Below are positions 10,899 to 23,900 of a DNA stretch of 64,000 nt, piece by piece. The stretch is from Dicaeum eximium (Eukaryota > Chordata > Aves > Passeriformes > Dicaeidae). The stretch is taken from NCBI GenBank assembly GCA_013396995.1, contig VWZP01002415.1:692411-756410 (forward strand), given 5' to 3'. The notes below the pieces were generated by a model. The model searched no databases. It saw only the letters and a program-made list of their open reading frames with translations, and had not been told where the DNA came from. Every line of letters starts with the position of its first letter. Within the stretch, counting starts at the first letter, position 1. A program made the translations under genes and the position numbers.

Positions 10899-13800
10899 GT
10901 GATTTGGAGGACAGACATGTTTGCACTCAGGGGCATAACATGGGTATGTTAAACAAATGGCAATACACAGCTGCAGTGGAGGATCTAGAGATATCAGCTT
11001 TGGCCTGAATCATTAGGCTTCTCTTAATTTGTTAGCAAGAAGATTTGTCCAATAGCATCCATTTAAACATTTCTGCAGGCATTCATCTGCATTTTTCACC
11101 CAAATCCTTACTGGAGCTTCTTGAAGATGAGGCCGGACATAAGCACAGTCACACAGACCTGCACAATGCCCATAAGAACTTTGATTTTCTCAGTGTAAAC
11201 CAATTCCATATCAGAAGAACCATTGCACAGCCTTATATCCAAGCTAATAAACCTTATCTATGTCTTGAATATAATTCAGTATCTGGTTTTATTACCTTGA
11301 GCCTCAGCTGTACATCTTTTACTGTCCTCTCCAGTAAGATATTCAAGAGTGTAGGCACTCACCTAACTCACTGCAGAATTTTCATAACACCAACATATAA
11401 GTTACTGAATGCAAGAAGCTGCTCTACCACCACATCCCTGACAAACAGGAGCCATGAATCCCTTTCATGCATAATGTATGTGAGGCTTTGAGAATATATC
11501 ACGTTAAAACAAACAAAAAACCCCCACTCAGCTCCTTTCTGTAGCCTGGGCACAGATACAAAGGCACGAAAATACTCAGATAAGATCACTTATAGAGAAG
11601 CAAAGGAGCATGGCCTCAGATGTTTCAGGAGCTGTCAGGCAGAAGATTACCTAGCAAAATCAGGAAACAACTGAGCAAGTTTTTGGGGTTGAGATGTTTC
11701 ACTCCAGTATCTCAGCACTCTCTCAAGTCACTTTTTAGCTCACACCCAGCACCTCATGTCCTAAATGTCCTCAAGGGCATTCTCATAATTTCCACTTGTG
11801 ACCAGAACAGACCACTGCAAAAGGATCTCAGTTTGGCACAATGACTCAACCTCAGGAATCTCATGGGTGACTTATTCAATAGAGGATAGGCCCAGCTGGA
11901 GGTAACAAAAGTCTCACCAGCCTTAGATAATTGCTCACATTTAAATGCCAGTGGTTATTTTAAGAGCACTTCCATATCAAAGACATACTTCAGCTAGGTA
12001 TATCCACATTGTTCCTGGATGAAAGTCCCCATTTAACGTCTTTATTTCCACCTTGGATTTTGGAATAGCTTTTGCTAGACTTAGTATCAAATAAATAAAT
12101 AAAATCTCTTCCATCCAAGCCCAACTTGCCTGGATTAAAAAAAAATAAAAATACAGTGTAAAGTAATGCGAACAGCTTATCCAGTTCTGCTGAGTTACAT
12201 TTTTTGTTGTTTTTTCCCAAAGGAAAAAAAAAGACTAGTTATTTCTTGAGAACAAGATCTTTACTTATAAAAAAGGCTAATCAAGCTCTTAGTCAAACAT
12301 TTTCATTGGAAGGGCAGCAATCTGAGTAGAAATTTATGGCTATGAATGCAGATGACCGTAAAAGGCTACTAACATGAAGAATTTCTTACAATAGCCATCA
12401 TATTCCCTCTTAGCTTTATTCTTTTTTAATTGCTACAGAATTCTTATTGTAACCTTAACTCTCAACCCAGGGGGAAAGTAAAACCCCCCTGACTGACTTG
12501 GGGGGCAATGTTTGTCATTGGTTACCAAGGTCTTTGATTTAGGGGATGTTTCCACTTGCCCATAAAACACTGTCAGTGTTAAACGCTTTGTGCTGAGCCC
12601 TGTGCCAGACTTTCTCAGGCCAGTTCCTGCTTTCTTCTTCACGTTTTTACTTTTCATCCTCAGTGGATTTCAGTCAAAACCTTTCACAAAACAAACCACA
12701 GGGAAAATGCAATGTTTTTCCTATACTAATGAAGCCTGAGCCTTTTCTTTGAAGAGTTCAGGTGCTTCACTTGATTTTGGCTCAGGAACCTAACTGACAA
12801 CATAAAAGAAAAATTTCTTTCATGGAGATGTCTCCTGCCAAAAAATCTAGTTGTCTCAATTGCATCTCTTCTGCATTAAGGAACTGCATTTGCCTGTTTT
12901 CCAGGGCAAATATGTGGTCCAGTTATTATCTGCTCAGTGAGTCACTTGTAAGCATTTGAGATTGGGTACATCTCAGTTCCGAACTTGAAGAAATCTAGCT
13001 AGACAACTGTGAGAAGTGATCCATCTCAAGCACTGCCACAGCAGGCTGCTGGTGACCAATCTAATGAGGTCAAGCTCTAAGCTGAGCTCCCAGTTCTGTC
13101 ATTAAAATAGTGTTCAGCATGGAGTCACACAGGAAGCAGTGCTGGGAGACCCAGCGAGCACAGCCACCATGAATGTGAAAAACTCTCTTCTTAGTCCAGT
13201 TTGAATTAAGGATTTGAGCTTCCTTAAGAAACTGTCCTGTCCTGAGCACTGATTATTTGTGCTTTCTGGAATCAAGACAAGCACCACATTTCTTGCTAAA
13301 GAAAATTTCCTATTACATAGATTAATTAAACATTCTACCGTACATAAGGTGAGAAGACCTCTACATAACCATGTTGCTCAGCTGGGAAATCTGGAGTATC
13401 CAATTCCAGCTGCATCAGATGACAATTCTCTATGTGACTGTATCTACCAGCCCCAAGAATCAGACATGGATTAGTTGGGATGCAGTTTTCCAGAGGAAAG
13501 GCTACTTCTGCAGACATTCATACCCTAGAGTGAGGGCATTTTTAGCTTCTCTCCTCTCAAGGCTGCACTATGGACATCACAGTAGGGATTTGGCTGAGAA
13601 AGCCTCTCCAAAAAGAACACAGATGATGTTTCAGCATGGTGGTACACAGCTATGGTTATCCAGAACTATTTGCTGTAATACTCTGAGCAATCTATTTTCT
13701 CAGAACAGTAAACATGGGAAGTAAGAAATTCAGCTCATTCATAGATACTATCAATAACACCATGGTTTCAAATACTGTTCCTGATGGGAACTGTCTCTCT

Positions 13801-14299
13801 CCTGAGCAGCAGGAGAGAAGAGGGTTTGCAGAGATGCTGCTGGACTCCCAGAGGCTGGGACAATGACAAAACAAGGGGTGGTAGGCCCCTTGAAAGGGGT
13901 AGAAGGCTGACATAATCTACCTGTGACAAAAGGACCTGAAAGCTCCTTTTAGACCAAGTCCCTATGTGCAGTCTGGAGATGGAGAATCATACATGTATCA
14001 GGCAACTGGGAAACCCTTCAAACATATGTACTTTCTGCTTCTCGTTCTACATGGCCAGATGGGAATTTTAAAATTATATAGAATGAAAACTCTCAAGAAT
14101 AACTCTCAATTGGCCTATTCCAGGAGGAATTGATGGGTTAAAAAGGATTATTTTTACTCTGTTGAATGATTGAATAAAATAGACTGTCTTTGCTGAAGTC
14201 CCTGATGGATACTAAAGGGGATAGAACTACTAATAGCTGGATGAAAACTTCCCAAATACAAGGCTGTTGTGTAAGCAACAAAAGAAAGGTGTAATAATG

Positions 14300-14342
14300 A
14301 AAAAAAAAACAAAAAACAAACAAAACAAACAAACAAAAAAAC
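14300..14342. repeat. A-rich / (CAAA)n low-complexity stretch
   Basis: A run of A residues followed by irregular CAAA and CAAAA units. It could be the tail of an old retroelement in plus orientation, but the sequence to its left shows no recognisable body. Confidence 0.85.
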
Positions 14343-16769
14343 CAGAACAGCAATAGCTATCAGAAAATTACTAAATAGGTCTGTTGCAGTTAGCTACAGG
14401 TTTATTTATGAGAATAACACTTTTAAGTACTGAACCAAAAGCATATGTGCAATATCTCTGAATATCAAACATTAAACATGCAGAACACATTCTAAGAGTG
14501 ACAAGCATAGTAACAGAAATGTGAAAGGAAGCAAATGAAATATAGGAAAATAATAATAATGTATCAATCAGTATTGACAGCAGAACTTTCTTATTTTAAA
14601 ATTATGTGGCAATTTATTATGGAAAGATGATGTCAAATCTAAAGACTTCCTTCATGAATCATTAATCTTTAGCAAAAACCCAAACAAACAAAAAAAAATT
14701 TTAAAAATCCAAGAAAAGTCTATTGTATTGTCAGAACAGTCTCCATCTGGGGGAAAATTTAATAAAGTGCCATGACAATTTTAAATGCATTTCTCCTTAT
14801 AAATAATTTATATATTTTCAGCATACTTTGTACTTCTGCCACTTAGGCCAGTTATAGTTGAGTCTGTGTAAAAGCCTATTATTATAATCCATTCTAGCTG
14901 AGATTATTTTCACTTGATGAAAACATTTTGTGTTACCACACAGATTTCCTTATCTTGTTAACTGGAAAAACAGTAAATGTGTGCGCATATTTATTTCTCA
15001 CTTGTCCTGTAGCCTTCATTTTTTAAAAAAAGGGAGCTTTCTTTGTTCAAGTGAATCTATGAAAAGCAAATTCTTCAATTGTTTTTGGTCCTGTCCAGCA
15101 CAATTAGGACAACATTTTAAAGACAGTTTGGCTACTGTGCCTTATGGCCACTCTCACAGTTACAAAGTCAGTCCTATGTGACATGGAAAACAGCAGAAAA
15201 GTTGGTTTTGCACTCACACAATTTAGAAGAGCTGGTTTCTTCATTCCTGTGTGGAAGATGTCAGTCAGATAACAATAAGTCTGCCTTACCTCACTGCACA
15301 TGAGAAAGGACACAAGCAGCTTGAGCAGCTTCTCTGCTGTTACACAGCACCCAGAGAAGCGTGAAAATTAGTAGTAGAGCTACTTTTAATCCACTTTTGC
15401 AATCCATCCTCTACTGTGCTCAAATGAGTCTATGATAAATTATTTACCATTGCAGTGACAGATGTAGTCTGTCACACAGTGTGTGCCAGCCACATGAGAT
15501 GGCTCAGAGACAAGCACACCCACCCTGACCTGCTCGGATGAAGCTCACACAGCAGCCCCCCACTGTCCTGCACATCAGACTGGTGCTGAACAAGCCTTCC
15601 AGAGTGCATTCTCCAGTGAACTCCAAACCCTGAGCTGTCAGGGCATCAAAGAGAGGTGGCAGTTCTGACAGATTTAATGAAAAAAACCAGCACAAATGCC
15701 TTTTACGCTCAGCCCTCTGGAATGACCGGAAACTCAACTTTCAGCATGAAGAAGCAGAAATGCAGCTCCTTTATCCTTTACAAATGCAATACTTTCTAAA
15801 GAAAGCTGTTGAAAGGATGGTCCATCAGAATTGGTTAAACATCACCTGCAGTGCAGTACTTTTCTTTCCCACCACAGGAATCTGTCATTCACGTGTCAGT
15901 CAGGTCAGCCATGGTACTTCTCACAAAGGGCTCTTCATAGAGCCCATCATTTAAACCCAAACAGCTGCAAGAAACTCTCACTAAGTTCATCATTAAGTTC
16001 ATCATAAAACACACTCCACTTCCTTGGAAACAGGAACTTCAATGTGCCATACTTTTGCCATTTCTACTTTTGGTTGAAAGTCATCCCTTGCAAAACGTAG
16101 TAGCTTACTGTTCCTACATGTTTCTTGGCAAAAACCTCTCAGAGAAAGTCCATCACCCCAAGAGCATCTGTAATTAGTCAGTACAATGCCATAACAGGTT
16201 TACTGCATGGCATTGTGTGAAGGAGAAAAACTACAGTGTTTCTCACTTCCCTAGGAACTGTCAGTCAAGGCAATGGTTCATCACAGGTATCAATAATACT
16301 TGCTGAGTAACATTCACCATCTCTAGTGACAAAATCAAAGATAAATCTATCCTGAGTCAGGAGCTCTGGCTTTGCCTGAGGTAAGGTCTTGCTAATACTG
16401 ACTAGAAGTACCTCTCCTCTTCAAGGATGAACTCTCACTGACAGTCTGTCAGCTAAGATCTAGTTGAGTGTTCTGCTTGTAAAGGAAAAAATACAGTTGG
16501 AGATTGTCTCCAAAAGCTGCAGACTTGTGGTCATGTGATGAGAACTACTCAAGATCAAGAGAATTTCTACATTAGGCCTGTCAGTACTGGCTAGCTGGTC
16601 TGGGGTTGTTTCTGAAGATCATCAGTGGCAAATGCTCATGAATCAGTTTAACACCCAGGACAGGAGAGAAAATGCTTTATTAGGACCATCATAAGAGAGA
16701 AGATGGAGGCTTTTCTGACATTGACGCATTTAGAATTGGAGTTATACTCATAAAATTATTTAACTCTGA

Positions 16770-16791
16770 TTTTTCTTTTTTTTTTTTTTTT
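16770..16791. repeat. Poly(T) run
   Basis: A T-run of about 22 bases with one C interruption, followed by TAAATATATC. No attached element was recognised. Confidence 0.85.
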
Positions 16792-17189
16792 AAATATATC
16801 TGAAATATTAGGCTTTTATTTTCAAATCCCAGAAGCACAAATCTTTATTTAATGATATTTGGCAGTTTTTCACCACAGCACTTCACAGTGCTTTAGAAAC
16901 ATTAACCACATTTTAAAGGTACAGAATAGTAGCTAAATAAAATGATTGATGTATTTATAGTCATGGGCAGTTGGGAAGCAGGGGAAAATGGGCACATAAC
17001 TGCAGTTCTTTATTCTGGGGTGAAACAGAAATCTCACCTTCATAAAAACCTCAGCAAGCAAGATAAACAAAACCAAAAGCTTTAGAAGCACAGTGGGAAT
17101 AAAGCAACATGTAAAAATACAGTTCATTTAATCATGTAGACACATTTTGAGGCACTTACTAGAACTGATATAGCTTAACTTTGTTAATG

Positions 17190-17630
17190 ACCCAAGTAAC
17201 AAGAGAGAAAGTAGCCCAGGAAGCTCAGGACCACATGCAATTGGAGGGAGCAATTCACATGCTAGAGGGCTGGATTGCCTTCAGAGAGCCCACAGGAGCT
17301 GGGGCATGGGTCAACAGGAACCTGATGAAATCAAACTATGCAAAACAGACCAGAACAATCCCATGCACCAGTACGGGCTGAACTCCAAACTGTGGTTTGT
17401 AGAAAAGGTTCTGGGGGCCTGGCAGACATCAATCTGGACATGAGCCATCAACGCACACTTGCAGAATAGGAGGCCAAACACATCTTGGCCTGCGTGAGGA
17501 AGACTACTGCTAGCAGCTCATGGGGTGTGATGTTTGCCCTTGCTTCAGCACTGGTGATGCTGCATCCAGAGCCCTGTGCCCAGTTTTTGGGCTTCCCAGT
17601 CCAAGAGAGACCATGCTAATCTGGAATGAA
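17190..17630 (+). mobile_element. CR1 LINE fragment (reverse transcriptase C-terminal region)
   Basis: This diverged CR1 copy in plus orientation covers the end of the ORF2 reverse transcriptase region. On the plus strand, CTAGAGGGCTGGATTGCC, GGTCAACAGGAACCTGATGAA, CCCATGCACCAGTA and the later stretch around ACTGGTGATGCTGCATC line up in order with the CR1 ORF2 sequence I know. In protein terms the landmark is NRNLMKxNxAK. Several frameshifts are needed to follow the frame, so it is dead. Edges are approximate. Confidence 0.8.
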
Positions 17631-20000
17631 TGGTTCAATATCTCATTCTTATTTCGGAAACAGACGCTAGAAATGAAGACACTTGAAACAGCATGGAAAA
17701 ATTCCTCCAATTCCTTCCCTCTACATAAAGAAAAAAAATTACTATGACAGATAATGGAATTAATAGTCTAAGGGAGCATATAAGCATAGAAGAAAATGTC
17801 ATTTTAACCAGTGTTCTCCAGAACCTTCTCTTTATGTTCTCCGCTATTTCTCAGACTCAAATTGCTATAGGAAAGCTTTGACAAACCAATGACTATCACA
17901 CAACATTCTGCTTACAGGCAGGATTAATCATTTCCTCCAGTAGCTCGTTCCAGATACATCTCAGAGGCAGCAGCCTCCTACCACTGATATTTAATTAGGT
18001 CAGCTTGGGGCTGATTCCTTCATGAGAACGCACTGAGAGAGGCAGGAGCAGTACATGGCCCTCAACAAGCTGAGAACAAGGTCCAAGTTTAGAGAGATGG
18101 CTTCTGTGTTGTCAGCCCTGCTGCATTCATTTTGCTGCCAGACAGCCTGACTCTGACCCAGATTAATCATTTACATGTGCATGTGGTCATACAGAGCAAG
18201 TGTGAATATGCAGCAGCTGTCTGATGACCCTCTTTGGCAGATGGTATTAGCCCTCACAGGCTGATGCATTACATTCCCATGTTTTTTGAAATATATTGTT
18301 CCCACAGATGTTGGTGAAGCTTGTCAGGTGCCATTCAGTACAGACATACATTGAAATTCATTGCTTGTATATCTATGTCTTCTAAAGAAGACCATGAAAA
18401 CTGCTTCTGTGCTGAACATAATCTACAGTCTCTCATTACAAAATACTTCAATATGCACAATGTAGAGTTCCTGTATTTTCAAGAGCCACTGCTGCAAAGC
18501 TAAATCAGTCAATGTCATCTAACACCATATTTGTGCCTTTTTATAATAAAAAAATTTCTTAACACCATTGATAAAACTGAAGCGATGCAATTTGGTGCCC
18601 ATTAATAGGGACATTCCCTTCTTCCATGATTAAACTTTTCTAGTTAATTTCTACTGGTGTATAAGGCTTATCCTTGCCATTCATCCATACAGTGAAAACC
18701 TTACCCTGCATGGGACCTCAAGCTTGTGTTCCAACATCTTTAAAATAACCTTTCAGACAGTGATTCAGCAAGGCAATGTAACTTTCCAGATTTATTTGAT
18801 CTGTATCTTTGGAGCAAACAGTTAAACTGCCTGTCTCAGAAAGAAAATAAAGCACTTGAACTCTTGCCTTGGTCCTATTTTAGAGTTCTGTTTGCATGTT
18901 TGTTTTAGCATCTTCTGGGAACATTCTGTCTCCTCGAGGGCTATTCTACCAACATGGAAACACAATTTGATTGAGTTTTTTTCCATCGGCTTTGTCAACT
19001 TGATTTTGTCTTAAATATGCAAAATGCAAGGATATAAATTATGCTTGGCATGATAAACACACATGGCCATAAATAGAAAATCTCAGCAACAGTTCTACTG
19101 CCACTATATGTGAATACAGTATTTGGCTGCAAAATAGAATATCAGCTAGAGATTTTTATAGAAAAGCTGAAAGATGACCAGTTTCTGCCTCACAAATCAT
19201 TTTCTCCAAACTACACAAAGACCTGTGAGACATAACAATTAAGTGTAAGATCACATTTTTATGGACTTTTCACGTCTGTGTGTTTGAGTGTTAATCATGC
19301 CTCATTGAACTTAATGGTATTTTGCCTTCTTAAATTACTGCTACAGGAAAGCAAAGGGAGCAGTTCTTTGGCTTTTGATAACCTGATCGGTAGGCTAAAA
19401 GTCAATTTAAAGCAATTTCAGTGAGCTGTAGCATTACAGTCATATCAGAGTACTTTATAGCATGAAAAAATATGTCTTTATTGATGTGAGCACAGCAAAT
19501 GTCTGCCAGAATTAGAATCATTGTTCTGCATACATTAACATATTTGTCACATTGCAGAATAATGTAAAACCTCGCTGTAGAGTGAGTCAGTGGCACAAGC
19601 ACATGGGAGAAATCAATTTATTACCAAAGACTTAAACTTCAGTCAAGAGGCAGCTTGTGACAACCAAAATGGGTCAGAAGTACAATAGGATTGACTGAAG
19701 AATGGGGCAAACCATAAAGTAAATGATTTTGGACCACTGTAGCATGTGTACATTGGACGTTCTCAGCTGCCATCCTCGGGATAATCTCAGTCATAGCCAG
19801 TCTGTCAATATGAGACATTTGCTTTGCAGCTATGCTAGCCTCGAGGCTGATCTTCTGCACCAGCCCAGAATGTCAATGCTGCACTGACACTACTGCACCA
19901 GAAATTATGGATTTTTGACCACTTGTTTTCCCATTGATGAACAGCACTTACTAATGCTAATTCTGGAGTAATAAAAAAAATTTAGAAAGGAGAAAACAGT
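17631..20000. other. Intergenic, no recognisable gene
   Basis: This is unique-looking sequence. The part at about 17930-18290 has evenly spaced homeobox-like ATTA cores and E-box-like motifs (CAGCTG, CATGTG), and could be a conserved noncoding element. Nothing coding was seen. Confidence 0.5.
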
Positions 20001-20425
20001 TCATAGAATCATAGAATCACAGAATATCCTAAATTGGAAGGGACTCACAGGGATTATCAAAGTCCAGCTCTTGGCCCTGCACAGGACAGCCACAAGAATC
20101 ACACCATCTGCCTGAGAGCATTGTCCAAACACTTCTTGAACTCTGACAGGCTTGGTGCTGTGACCACTTCCCTGGGGAGCCTGTTCCAGTGCCCAACCAC
20201 CCTCTGGGTGAAGATTTTCCTAGTATCCAACCTAAATCTCCCCTGACACAGCTTTAGGCCATTCCCTTGGGTCCAACCACAGAGAAGAGATCAGTGCCTG
20301 CCTCTTCCCAATATGAGGATTTTTAAAACTGCGGTGGGGTCTCCCCTCAGTCTCCTCCAGGCTGAACAGACCAAGTAACCTCAGCTGCTCTTCATACAGC
20401 TTCTCCCCAGTTTAGCCATTCCCCT
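20001..20425 (-). mobile_element. CR1 LINE 3' end
   Basis: This is a 5'-truncated CR1 copy in minus orientation. Its 3' tail shows on the plus strand as repeated ATAGAATC octamers (20001-20024), followed by AAATTGGAAGGGACTCACA and then the usual CR1 3' region with CTCCTCCAGGCTGAACAGACCAAG. The pattern GCTCTTGGCCCTGCACAGGA is typical of a younger avian CR1 subfamily. The 71-aa ORF inside it is a by-product of the repeat. Confidence 0.95.
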
Positions 20426-20889
20426 TCTACTGTGGTGAAGGAGCTGGCTGAAGCAAGCTCAGCATACACTGTCTTCCTTTGGGTGACAAAGAATACTCAT
20501 GTGTGAGGTAATGGTAAATTAGGATGGGACACAAAGCTGTGGTATTGCACAGGTGAGAAATTGCCTTTCAGACAAAGCCCATCTGGCTCTCAGCTGGTGA
20601 TCCTCTGGCTCACACAGCATCACAAACCTGATCAGTATGACACACAAAGAGCCAAATGACAGCTATCCATGGCAGTAACAATGGGTGGGGTGGCAGTAAA
20701 TATGTGCACCCATCAAAAAAACAAGTCAGAGTAGCAGCTGCCATTGTAACTTTTGGGGAAGAAGAAGAAAAGGGAGGTTTGAAACATAAACAGCTCTTTT
20801 AAGCAGTCATCAAGATCTAAATATAGTAAAAATATGTAAAGTAGAAGTATGAAAAAATGAGCACCCCAGAATACAATTCATCTTACACC

Positions 20890-20911
20890 TGTATGAACAA
20901 CAACAACAACA
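20890..20911. repeat. (CAA)n short microsatellite
   Basis: Six or so trinucleotide units, AACAACAACAACAATAAC, with a late interruption. Confidence 0.75.
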
Positions 20912-23900
20912 ATAACAAGAGCCCAAATAATGAAAACTATTTAGTAAATATATTTGTGCTAAGACATTTTATTTTTTAAATAAATGTCCTAGACATAGAA
21001 GAAATTCTGTGGTAAGAAATCTGTTGATATAATCATGCTGCAAGGGATTTAGATCCAGCATATGAGCTTCAATTTGGCTTACCAGCAAATAGGCTTGTCC
21101 TTCCTCCTGTTTTACCAGATAAGATAACAAGAGTGAAAGATCCATGTTTGTTTACCTACTTACTCTCCTGGTAGAAATAAGCCAGGCACACTTCTCTTAC
21201 CTTCATAGGTCTGAGGACTGAAGTAGATGACAAAACCAGCTGTTCTCCATTCCTCTCTTCTCATAGCTTTTTTCTGGCAGAATATCTAATTAAGTTTTGC
21301 TTGGATGCAGTTTATGTGGTATTGAGTAAACAAACTCATGTATTTACTAAAGCAAAAGAAAATTCCCATTGTCTGGCTGGATCCTACTGCCTAAACCACA
21401 GCCTGGAGCCACTGCTATATCCCATGTAAAACTGCAAGGAAATAAACATCTGAGGCCTGGTGGATGATGGAACTAACACTAAGTACCTATACTTAGCCAA
21501 AAAAATCACAATATACTGGAAAAGTAGATAAGAAAATGGATTCTCATTGGACCTGAGTACTCATTAAAGGGAAGGTGACTACATCATCACCAAAATAAGT
21601 GTCCTCTGGTTAATCCTGTGCTTATTAGGACAGTTAAGTCCAGTGTGTCTCTCATTAAACCAATAGCCCAGATGTTTTGAAAAAAAAAAAGCAGAAAAGC
21701 TCTAAAGCAGGCAATAGAATATGCTCTAGCTGAAAGCTGTCAGTTTATTGCTAATACAGCAGAAAAGACCTTTTGTAGAGCCAATATGACCATTCCACAA
21801 TTTGGTATCTAGAAATCTGGCATTTTTATCAAGAAAAAGAAAGATTAACTAAAGATAAAAAGCTGTTGCAGCGCAATAGTATATTTATCCTAAAAGCTGA
21901 GGTCTACGTTTTCCTCTTTCAAAGTCTCATGTAACTGAGTATTTTCCAGCATGCAGAGAAACAACAGAAAGAAAGCCAAAATATCAGATAATTGTTACAA
22001 TAAGAAAATAATAACGGTGGAAAACTGGTGACTACTGTCTGAAAATTGTAAAGTAAGTTTAATACAATCAAGGAGAAAAAGGTGTAAGACAAGAATAACC
22101 AAGCTCCAGGCAAGACTCACAGAGGCAATTGATGTTCAGTTCACATCAAAATTAATGAAAACCACTTTAAAGCCACTTAATCAAAGAATTTTACCTTTTA
22201 ACCTACAATGTCATTTCTCCTGATTTAATAAAAGAGTTCTTTATAAAATAAAAGATGCAACAAAATGCCAGAATAGAAAGATATTTGAAATACACCTGAA
22301 ATAAAATGAAAAATAATTCTTCATGTTCTTCTCTGTATGAGAACATTTGCTCCTATGAGCAAGTGTTTCCAAGTTTCTTAACTAGATTCTAATTCTGGAG
22401 TGTGGCCAATATCATTACAACCCATTTCCAAACACTATTAGTTTGGGACAAAAAATGAGGCTTTTGCTGTCACTGAGGCTTTTTCTAGGGAGACATCTAA
22501 ATAGAACATTAAACCTCATTTCAGTAGGTTTGAACCTGTTATTAGGGTGGCAGCTTGGGCAGAGTCACCCACCAGCCTTACAACCACCTGTCTCAGGGGT
22601 GCCAAGAGCAATCCAACATCCAGGCTGGGTGGCCTCATTAAAACCATCCTGGGATTCCTCTCCATGCTGGTGTGCTGACTGCCTGTGCCAGCATCAGGTA
22701 TTGTGTCTGATCCTCAAAACTAATGAGGTCTATCTCCAGATCCAAGGCAGGCTCATCATTCTGAGTCTTCCTGAACTGACAAATCTCCCAGGGACATAGC
22801 ATGCTGGAATAACTAACTAAGGTGCTAAACATTACTATAGCAACTGGGGAAAAATAATGTAACTCAGCTATATTTTCTACTTCTTTTATCATTCATACTC
22901 AATCTTTGCACAGTCCTTTGGCATTATAAAACTTCCTATTTATTACAAATAAAGTAAACCAGTGTTACTCAGCATGATTGCATTTGCTTCCCTGGAGATT
23001 CACCTTGCACATTCATTGACAGGCTAACTCCCTTTCTGTGTCAACAGAGAAAATTAAACCTTTCTGGCCTAAAGTGAACTGAAGAAGAGTAGGAAGCAAC
23101 ATGACAGAGTGTATAATGAAAGCATTCTTTCAATGTAAATCATATAGCTTCTTTTTTTTAATGAAGTGTTTCATAGTTATTCGCTGTAACTCTCATCACA
23201 TTGTAAGAGGCATGAGGGAGATCTAAATGCTGATTTTTTTTTGATTTTCCAGCTTTAGCAATTCCCTGGTAGGTGTTTAAAGGAGCACAGGATATGGAGT
23301 TTTACTTGACAGCATGAAAATTTTTGTATGTTAAAGCCCCAATATTTTTTTTCTACTTTCATTCTTTTATCCATTTAAATGTACAATGTTCAATTAAGAG
23401 AATTTAGTCTGTCAAAGAGTGTGCTAAAGGATACTTCAATACCTGGATTCCAAAACTGCCTGGGACTAGGGACCAGACTCTAGATTTCCCCTTTATGTGA
23501 CAAAGATTATGCCAAAAAAAATAGCACTATATCTATCTGAAGAAAAACATCTCCCTTTTCTCCATTATTACTGTGTGGGTTTCAGGACTGGATTCCACTC
23601 ACTGTTCTGGCAATTCCCTCCAGCTTCATAACACTCTGCTGAACTTTGCCATAAAAAAGAAAGAAAATTCATTTGCTTTCCAGAAATATGCTTTATTTTT
23701 TCTGTTGGCCTTCAGATCTCAGTAGAAGATGGTGATGTAAGCTCCACATGTGTGCCCTGCAATGACTTCTTCTTGTGAAGGTTCTCCTTTTAAGGTTGTT
23801 ATTATTAATTCTATATATAGAGAATGTTTCATGGAGGTGGGTGTATTTATCTCAGATGGTCTTTGATGAAATAACTTCCTCTTTTATCATTCATTTTATC

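Larger units (their letters stand above)
8881..17189. other. Intergenic, no recognisable gene
   Basis: This is about 8.3 kb of mostly unique-looking AT-rich sequence. It holds a 36-bp tandem duplication (10827-10898), a CAAA-rich stretch (14300-14342) and a T-run (16770-16791). The segment just after the LTR (about 8920-9180) vaguely resembles a worn CR1 3' region, but I cannot support that. ORFs such as 11045-11491 and 13371-13724 show no domain, homology or splice context that I recognise. Confidence 0.55.

Noticed and set aside
11045..11491. 148-codon plus-strand frame
   Set aside because: Low-complexity Ser/His-rich translation with no recognised motif and no ATG at the start. A few of this length are expected in 64 kb of AT-rich DNA.
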